DNA of 64,000 nt, taken from the NCBI RefSeq assembly GCF_014839805.1, contig NC_051123.1, forward strand, positions 3,702,727-3,766,726, given 5' to 3'. A program made the position numbers and the translations under genes. This document shows positions 9,814 to 19,200 of this stretch, piece after piece. Each line of letters opens with the position of its first letter. The first letter of the stretch is position 1. The stretch is from Manduca sexta. Its lineage: Eukaryota; Arthropoda; Insecta; Lepidoptera; Sphingidae. The notes beneath the pieces were generated by a model that worked only from the letters and a program-made list of their open reading frames with translations, was not told the DNA's origin and made no database searches.

Positions 9814-12800
9814 CTGTAAAAAAACAATACAATTACTCCATTGTTTATATTTAGTGATACTTGTTTTATTTCTCATGAGATTATTACAATTAACAGTGAT
9901 ATTCGCTGAGCAAGATTTATTTTATGTCATTATTCATGAATAATGGGTAATAAAAATAAAAACTGAATAAGATAATATAATTTTTGTAAATATATTCTGT
10001 AGTTACAATGATATCTGCGGGATGGCTTGGTTATTTCTCGATATAAGAATGTCTTTCCTTAAATTAAAGGCTAATATCTTATACAGTGATATTTTTTAGT
10101 TTATGAATTCGGCGAAGTGATATTGGGTTTCTGTTTAGTATCAGACTGGAGTTTGTGCTCGATATGGCGATAGGCTCGCCCCCTACGGGACGGAACACAC
10201 ATGACGAAAACTGGGTGCCCCGGTTGCACTCCTGTCTACCCTCTCCACGATAGGGGCGTGATGTGTGTTTTTGTTAGTATTTTTTTTATAAAGTTGCATT
10301 TTTCTGTACATTTTCCATCTTTTTAGTATTTCACATATTAAATTTTAACAACATAGTATGTATGTTTGCTGGCAGAATAAATTATTTATTTGGCAATTGA
10401 ACGAAATAGCGATAAAACAAAACCTTACTTTAACTCATGAACATAAAATTCAAATTTAAATATGCTCAAAGAAACACAAACACACGCCCTCACGCCTTTT
10501 ATTCCCGAAGGGGTAAGCAAAGGCGCTACTAGCGCACCAACTTTCCCCCGGGAGTATTATGTGATGGGGCGAGCGTATACCCATATCAGGCACAAATTCC
10601 AGACTCTTGACTCATACTGAGTAGAAAAACCTGATATAATTTTTCCTGACCATGGGATCGAACCCGGCTTCAGGCCAAGAAGGGCCCCTAAAGGTTGGGG
10701 GCCCTGTATCTCTGATACGGCGGTAGCAAGGCCTCTAATGAAGAAAATATTTGTTTTTAACAAGCAAGATAATACAATAATAAAAAAACAACATTTAAAT
10801 AAATTTGCTTGTCACAAAACCGACCTCAACTCAGCATATGCTGATAAAAATTAACGCTTATCTTCCGCTGAGGCGACAGCCACGACTACCTTTCATAACT
10901 AAACTCATATCAAGGGACAGTAATAATATTATTGAAATAATCTTAAAAATAATAAAATATATGAGGTCAAAAACCATGTTTGTCGGAAACACTCTTGAAA
11001 TACATATCAATCGTTTCACAATAAAATGATTGAACATTATTAAATAAATAATGAGCGAGTGAACAAGGCCCAGCCTCAGCTCTGCACTCGTGCCATACAA
11101 CTACGCCACCGAGGCAGTTCAAAGACGCGTAGGGTTTTGTTAGAGGCGTGAGAAAATGGTCTTTAGAGTATCTATAGGCGATAACCACTACACTGGTGAT
11201 AGGTCTTTCATATGTGAGAGTACGCCTGGGTATCACCGCAATGTCTATTTCTGCCGCCAAGTAGCAGTGTATAGTCATTGTTGTGTTTAGGTTTGAAGGA
11301 CATTGTAGCCTGTGTACTGGACATAATAAGACTTAACATCTCATGTCTCAGAATTGCGAGCGTAGTGAAATACCAAACAATACTTAGTAATTCAAGGATG
11401 GTGTGTCTACTATTAATGGGCAGTCGTGTCGCTAATCATCAGACGAACGTCTCGTCTCATCATTCAAAGCTATAAAAAAAATAACCTACTTTTATGTATA
11501 ACTTATACACGAACACCGACATAAACCAATGATAACTTGACATTGAGGGACAGTCACCTAATTTAGTCATTTGAGGAACTTAAGTCAATGACACACATTG
11601 ACTCATAAGTTACAAAGACCGACACAAATTGTAGAACATGACATTGGCATATCTTAAACAGATCCACAAAAAAGTGTTTTTAAATGCTAGTTGCCCTATT
11701 CATGGAAACATTTTGTGTTTTCGCAAAAAATGCTATGCCATTATGTTTTTTTCGTATTTGAATGAGGTATATAAATCTTATGGTTAAACTGTCGTCCAGT
11801 TTCGTCCTTATTCAAACCGTTGCTCCTGATCACATTTGTTTGAGCGACTAAGGTTTTTATGCATAGTGGTCACCTTGGTCGAAATTCGAATACAATTAAA
11901 AAAAAATAAGTATTACCATTATTAAGGTACTGCTGTACTTCTTTATATCAACTTTAATTATGACAAATTTATAGCTTATCAATGCGATTAATATACTTAA
12001 AAAGTTGTACAAAGTTTTTCTCCACGTATTAATATAATTGTCTAATGTTAGATAAAGTGGTATTTGAGTATTAGACTAGAGTGCGAAATTTTTGCCTGAT
12101 ATGGTTATAGGATAATAATATAATAATGTTTCTTGGCACAGTTTTTCATTTTTAGTTTTTTATTAAGTGAAGTGGAGATCCAATAGAATGATGACTAAAG
12201 AGAGATGATTACCCCTCGGCAGTTGACACAATTATGCCGGCCTGTTGGAACCGGATATACACAGGCTGATCCCAGAACACGAAACGTGGGCTACTACCTA
12301 TTAACACCTTATGTACAGTGGTTGCTACCCAGGCGGATACAAAAAATATCCTACCACTACCACTAGCAGAGATAATAAAAGCCAAAGAAAACAAAATTTT
12401 TGACCCTATGCGATGTTTTTCTGTGCCTAACCTATTGCCTGATACTGAGTACTTACAGCTAAGTAAATACGGGTGTTAATGTCTTAACAAGTTATTTACA
12501 CTCACCTTTGAACACTGATGTGGAAGGTTCTAAACCACCATAATCTTCGGGTAGGTACTTCTTAGGTATGTGCTGGTAAAGGTCTTCCAAGGAATCGTGG
12601 ATGATGAGACGGTCCATGATCTTTGGGCTGAAGAATTGCTTCAAGAAACTCACAACATGGGATAGAGCTGGTATAGCATTTATAATGTGAATAGCGTGGA
12701 CTCGGACGCCTAGTCCCTCCTGAAACCAAAAAATACATCTTGAGTTTCTAGGTAAATATTGATTAGCTATCATTTCATGAAAATGTTCTTAAAATTGTCG

Positions 12801-13251
12801 TTTTATCCGTAAATAAAACGTAAGCAACTATACTTAAGAGATTAAAAGGAATATTGAAAAAAAAAATGACAGATTATTAGAACTAGTTTTTGTTCGCGGC
12901 TTCGCCCATGTGAAGGAGTTTTCCGGGATAAAAGCCCCGCTATGTAATATATTCCCGGGGTAGAAAGTAGCCTATAACTTTTTCAAAGTCTTAAACTATC
13001 TCCATACCAAATTTCATACAAATCCGTTCAGTAGATTATGTGTGTATTCTTTGTGAATTATCGCTTGCTCTAACGGTGAAGAATAACATCATGAGAAAAC
13101 CTGCATACCTGAGATATTCTTTATAGGAATTTGGAGGGTGTGTGAAGTCTACTAATCCGCACTAGGCTAGCGTGGTGGACTAAGGCCTAATCCCTCTCAG
13201 TAGTAGAGGAGGCTCGTGCTCAGCAGTAGGAGGGTATATAATACAGAGCTG

Positions 13252-13282
<31 letters not shown>

Positions 13283-16200
13283 ACAAAGATAACAAAGACA
13301 GTTTTTATATCTAGATAGTAGTCTAGATGGCTTAAATGGAAACATACTCACTTGGAACATTTGCGCTGTCTTTTGCATAACAATAGGATTTAGTCTCAAT
13401 AGATGACTGAAGCCAGTATTTTTCATATCCACAATCCATATGTCGCTTAGGAAGTAGTCATATTTTAATCTTATGTCTGCCAACTAAAAAAAAAATGTTA
13501 ATAGTATTATATTGTGCTGCTAGTACTTATACAGGGTCATTTTGACATCGCGTTACTAAATGAAACCACATAAGTACTTATCTTCTTGGAAATAACAGTT
13601 TACAATAAGTTACTTGAGCCGTAGATGTAAAATAAAAAAGTGTAATTTTCGAACAAAATAAATATTAATAAAATGTAATTTTAATTTTACGCGCCCTAAA
13701 GCCATTACTATGAAGACGAATATGTGATTTCATTTAGTAACGCAATGTCAAAATTATGTATAGTATAATATTATAAAATTAATGTCTGTTTTATGGGATT
13801 AGTAATATCTGCCTTATATTGTGCAACTATAAGTTACGCAAATTATTGTAACAATGGGGTTGGATTTTTTTTAAATAAAAGAAACTTAATTTCTTTTCAT
13901 TATTAAAGTTTTTTTTATAAATGAAAAAAATATGAATGCATAATATAAAAACGCAAGTACTGTAATCTCGGAAAATTATTGTTTTGTTATACTAACACTA
14001 AATAACTTCATAGTATATTTTTATTTAAAAATAATATAATGCCATTTAACACCCCCTAATCTGCTTGAGCATAATTGAACAATTTTCTACTGACAATCAA
14101 ACATAATTCTTATCCATTGCAACTAGAGTTCAAAATAGCAACTAATAAAAGAAATATAATGCTCGAGCATTTGCGATCAATTTTATAATTGCTCAGGGGT
14201 GCTCATCTTGCCATTCTGTATTCTGATTTCTGCTTACCATAAACGTGTTTCTGAATATAACTTCAGCTGAAAAATTATTCAGTTCGTTGTCGAAGAATTT
14301 TACCAGTGTTAACCTTTTGCCTTTGTAAAGCTTCGGTATGGACATTTGCATGCTGGAACAAAAAATATTCACGTGAATTTTGGTTTTCGAGTTTTGCTTT
14401 CATACTTTGAAATGGAACAATGGTCTACGGTCAAAGTTCGGAATGGAATATTCTAGAATTATTGATATCAATTGCGCTTTACTCATGTTGTGATTGACGA
14501 TTGTAAAATCGAAATAAGTATTATTTTATTTCCATAGTTATTCTCTTCTAAAATTTAAATATACCATACTAGCGAACTATAAAATCTACAAAATTTACTT
14601 AAAAAATTATTATAATATTAACAAAATAAGACAGTGTAATTTAGCTATTATACTAAATCAATGCAGAAACAATTACCTTATTTAGAAAAATAAATTATAT
14701 CAATCAGCCACTCCAATTTTTAAGTCGAAAAAAAATTAAAAAACTTCTAGACTTCCAAAATTATGCACAATAAAAGATACTATCTCATGTTCACACGTTA
14801 GTGCGTTGAACAAAAGTAAGTAAAAACTTTGTTAATTAAAACAATTGTAATCTTTAAAGAATTACGTTGTTAGCTTGTATAAAAAACATCTTTACTAATG
14901 ACGTCAACGAGTCAAAAAAATCATATTTCAATCGGTTTAAAGGCAAAACATATCATTGAATAAATTATATTTACTATACAATAATAAACTCGTTATCCAT
15001 ATAGCGGCGATAGCCTAGTTGGGTGTGGAACGGACTGCGAAGACGAATGTCTGCAGGTTAAAATCCCAAGGGCATACACCTCTGACTTTTCTAAAATCAT
15101 GTGTGTATTTATTGTGAATTTATCGTTCGCTTTAACGGTGAAGGAAAACATCGTGAGGAAATCTGCACACCTGAGAAGTTCTCTATAGGAATTTCGAAGG
15201 TGAGTGAAGTCTACCAATCCGCACTAGGCCAGCGTGGTGGACTGAGGCCTAATCCCTCTCAGTAGTAGAGGAGGCCCGTGCTCAGCAGTGGGCAAGTATA
15301 TAATACAAGGCTGATATTATTATTATGATTCTACAATAATGTGTAAAGGGTAATTATCTCTTGTCAGTCGAATTTCTATTGGACTCCGCTTACCATCAGG
15401 TGTAGTTGGGTCACTTTCCCGTGCACGTCTAAAAAAAACTTCATTTGTATATGTACCTGAATATTAACACGCGTATTTAAAATTTTACTACACTGTGAGT
15501 CACTAGATGTCGCTATTTTGAGATTGCAAACTATTGAGGAAAAGAGTGCCTTAGGTTTAGAACTTATGACCTTTTTTTCTGAAACCAGTTCCGATCCCAA
15601 CTAAATATATCGTCAAATGTATTATTTATAAAAAAAAATGATTCGTGAAATAAAAGTATTTTCAGATTTTATCGTGGTTTTTATATACTTTTATTCTGAC
15701 ATTTTGAAGATTTTGCAGTCTTCATGGTCTCGGGGCGGACAAATATTGGTCGTCGGAAAAGTCAAAGCTACATACTATATTATAATATTATTATAACAAT
15801 AAGTTGAATAAATCGCTTATAGCGATAAGACCACCCATTGTCTAACCAGATCTTGTATTTGTTTTTTATAGGTTTTCTGTATTTTTTTTGTTTGTTTTCT
15901 GTACATTTTACAATTACACAAACTTTAATATAGAAACTACTAATTTATACATCGTTACAAATATATAAAAATCTGCCTTACTGCCTCCAAGCGTAGTTGT
16001 ATCGGGTGCGTACCACACCCACTGGTTTGTTGTCGCGAGTCTGGCACCGTGATATGGTGTTTCCTACTCTGTATCAGTCAGGAGTCTAGAATTTGTACCC
16101 AATATGGCGATAGCCTGCCCCTTATAGCATAACGCAGCCATACTCAACCTGCAGCCCGCCGGACCTTTGTGATTGGCCCATCTTGAGTTACAGGCAAAGT

Positions 16201-19200
16201 TTTTAAATCTCGCACCCATCAGAAAATCATGTATTGTATAGCTGGATTTATTGTGACCAGCTTTTCTTTTTTCAATAATGAATACATCTCCAATTTAGAA
16301 TTATATTTTTTATTAAAAACTAAAAAATTTTTGCGACCCTCGCATCAAGACCGACACGTATTTGTGGCCCCATTAAAAGAAAAAGTTGACTGTTCTATGG
16401 CTAGCATAACGGTACGGAACACACAAGGCGAAATCTGCGGTTGTTGCATCTTTACCTACCCCTCCGAGCTGAAAGCTTGATGTGTGTTGTGTTTGTATAA
16501 AAGAAGAGTAATTTTATTGAGGATGGTTAAAATCTGTACTTACTAAGAGGTCCACAAGTCATTGGACCCTGATAGGACCTTGTCCCTATTCTGGATCACC
16601 TCTGGCGTCAACCCTCGGTACTTGTAGTAGTTGTCGATCCTGCGCTTCGTCTTTTCCATAGACCCTTTCGAAATGACCAGCATTCTTTCCACCATTTCTC
16701 GTTCTGTGGACAAATGTCATATTATTTTTAACCAATACTGACTACAGGTTAGTGTGGAATTTTTTTGGGAGATGTTATGTTCAGAAGAATCTCTACGCAT
16801 AATGGTGGGTACAATCACGAGATACTGCCCTTGAAACAAACACTTATATGTTTTAGGTATCATCAACAGCTGGATATCTGTCGGATGAATCAGCATCCTA
16901 CGTTATCCTGGAATGCGGAGGAGCTGCACAACGGGCTGAAATCCTTGGTACACCGGGGTCACTCCGAGAAGCCTGTAGAGGAACCAGGAAGATCCTGCAC
17001 TTCTAGAAGGAGTTGGGCTGGCTAGACCCATAGCAGGCATATCAAGCACAACGGCCCGACCTACTATGGGCTAAGTGCGGAAAAAGGAGCCTCTGAACAT
17101 AGAACATGTTCAGTAGAATTGTAAAGGCTGAATATCGTATCGTATAATAATAAAATCTTTTATTTATTTAACATTTCACTAACGTTAATTCCTTTGTTAG
17201 TCAATGCATATTTTTATAAATTAACCACACAATTATGGAGGGTTTGGATGATTAACTGATCTCAGGATGTTGAATGCATATTTTTATGAAAATGACGGAC
17301 TTAATAACAAGCTTCAGGGTCGTGTGACGGATGTGTGTAGCCGCAATATATGAAAAATAAACATCGTTACCTGAGTACCCTTAGCATGAATAATAAAGAA
17401 ATGCGCCAGTCATTCGTATCGAGTAAGTTAACGTTAAAATATTTCTCCACAGTCAAACAATACTTTCTAGCATCGATATATATGTACTACGTAGTAGACT
17501 TGGCGTTCCGAACATGCTCTGTGTTCAACTGAATTAAACTGCAATCCATTCAAACTAACTTTAGTATGGTCAATATTGACAGCTTATGGTTGTGTACGGA
17601 GTGGCGCTCATTATATAAGAGCTCGAGTCTAAGTGTAAATCTGGATATGAAAAAAGAATATTAGTCAAATAAGTATAATTATTTATTGTTCAAGTGAATA
17701 AATAAGATATAAAAGTGACGTTTTGGTTGCCATTTTAGTTCAGATTTTGAACAAATAGTTTATATGGACGTTCATGTCTATAGAATATACGTCAATGCTT
17801 TCAAACAAGAGCTTCGTGATGCTAGTTCCCAAATATTTTGACTCACACTGTTCTATGGCTTATTTTGAAGTTTACACGAGCGAAATGTTATGCTGTATTT
17901 TATTTCTGAATACGTTCAAGAGCCGCTGTTAAAATTTCTATACAAATATTTACTTAAACGAATTAATAATTTAGTCTAAAATGTAAATATTCGTGCTAGG
18001 GGTAGAGTAGGGAGTTGGACGAACTGCCAAAGGCGGTCCTTGGCTTTTGTCGTTAACGTCATCGGTGAAAGAAAACATCGTGAAGGTACCTGCCCACCTG
18101 AGACTTTATATAGATTTCGACTTTTTTATATATAGTATAAAAATAAATTAACAATAAGTAAATGTATAATATAGCGGCGATAGTTGGGCGTGGAACGAAC
18201 TGCCGAGACGAATGTACGGAGGTTTAAATCCCAAAGGCACACAACTCTGACTTTTCTAAAAAATTATGTGTGTATTCTTTGTGAATTATCGCTTGCTCTA
18301 ACGGTGAAGGAAAACATCGTGAGGAAACCTGCATACCTGAGAAGTTCTCTATAGGAATTTCGAGGATGTATGAAGTCTACCAATCCGCACTAGGCCAGCG
18401 TGGTGAACTATGGCCTAATCCCTCTCAGTAGTAGAGGACGCCCGTGTCCAACAGTAGAATAGTATATAATACAGGGCTGATATTATTATTATTATAAATG
18501 TATAAATAAGACTCGGGAGCATATAGCATGTAGTAGTTGACCTGGGGCCGCGGATTCCAAAACATAATTACCCATTCCTCCCGCTAACTAAACTAATCTG
18601 ACGAGGCAACAAAATAATAATAAATATGTAATTAAATTTTAATCATTATTCAGGGATTGTCAGAAGTAATGAATGTTGTGCACTCAACCGTAAATAAATA
18701 ATGATGTCTACCTTTTTGATCAATTATACTTGGGTTATGTTTTTTTTGAAAAACGTTAATGTAAAATTTAATTTCGAAAACAGGTTTACGAAAAGGGTTT
18801 CTGACACCTAAATGATCAGTGAATTTAAATTTGATTCGGCCGAAACATTTTAGCTGCATTAAAATTCAATTCGGAAAAGGTTTAAAATAATACGGCTTTA
18901 AAATTAAACAAGATTGCAACCTCATATTAAATTGATATTAATCTGACTCAGTTTTTTATAGATAAATACAGTTAACATATTTTTCATATAAATCATTATC
19001 ATCGTCATCATCATCAGCCGCAGGATGTCCATTGATCAAACATTATACCATTTTATTACAATGCTAGTCAAGGAAACCACCCGCTTTCACTTAAAAATCA
19101 TTATATAATTTAGCACTCAATATATGTTAATGAATACGTTGAGATATGCTTTTGTAGGAAACGCTAGCAGTGCCGCAGTTGGATACGTCATCAGCGGAAT

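Noticed and set aside
10967..11278. 103-codon open frame on the minus strand
   Set aside because: Overlaps repeat D and the adjacent sequence; no coding support.
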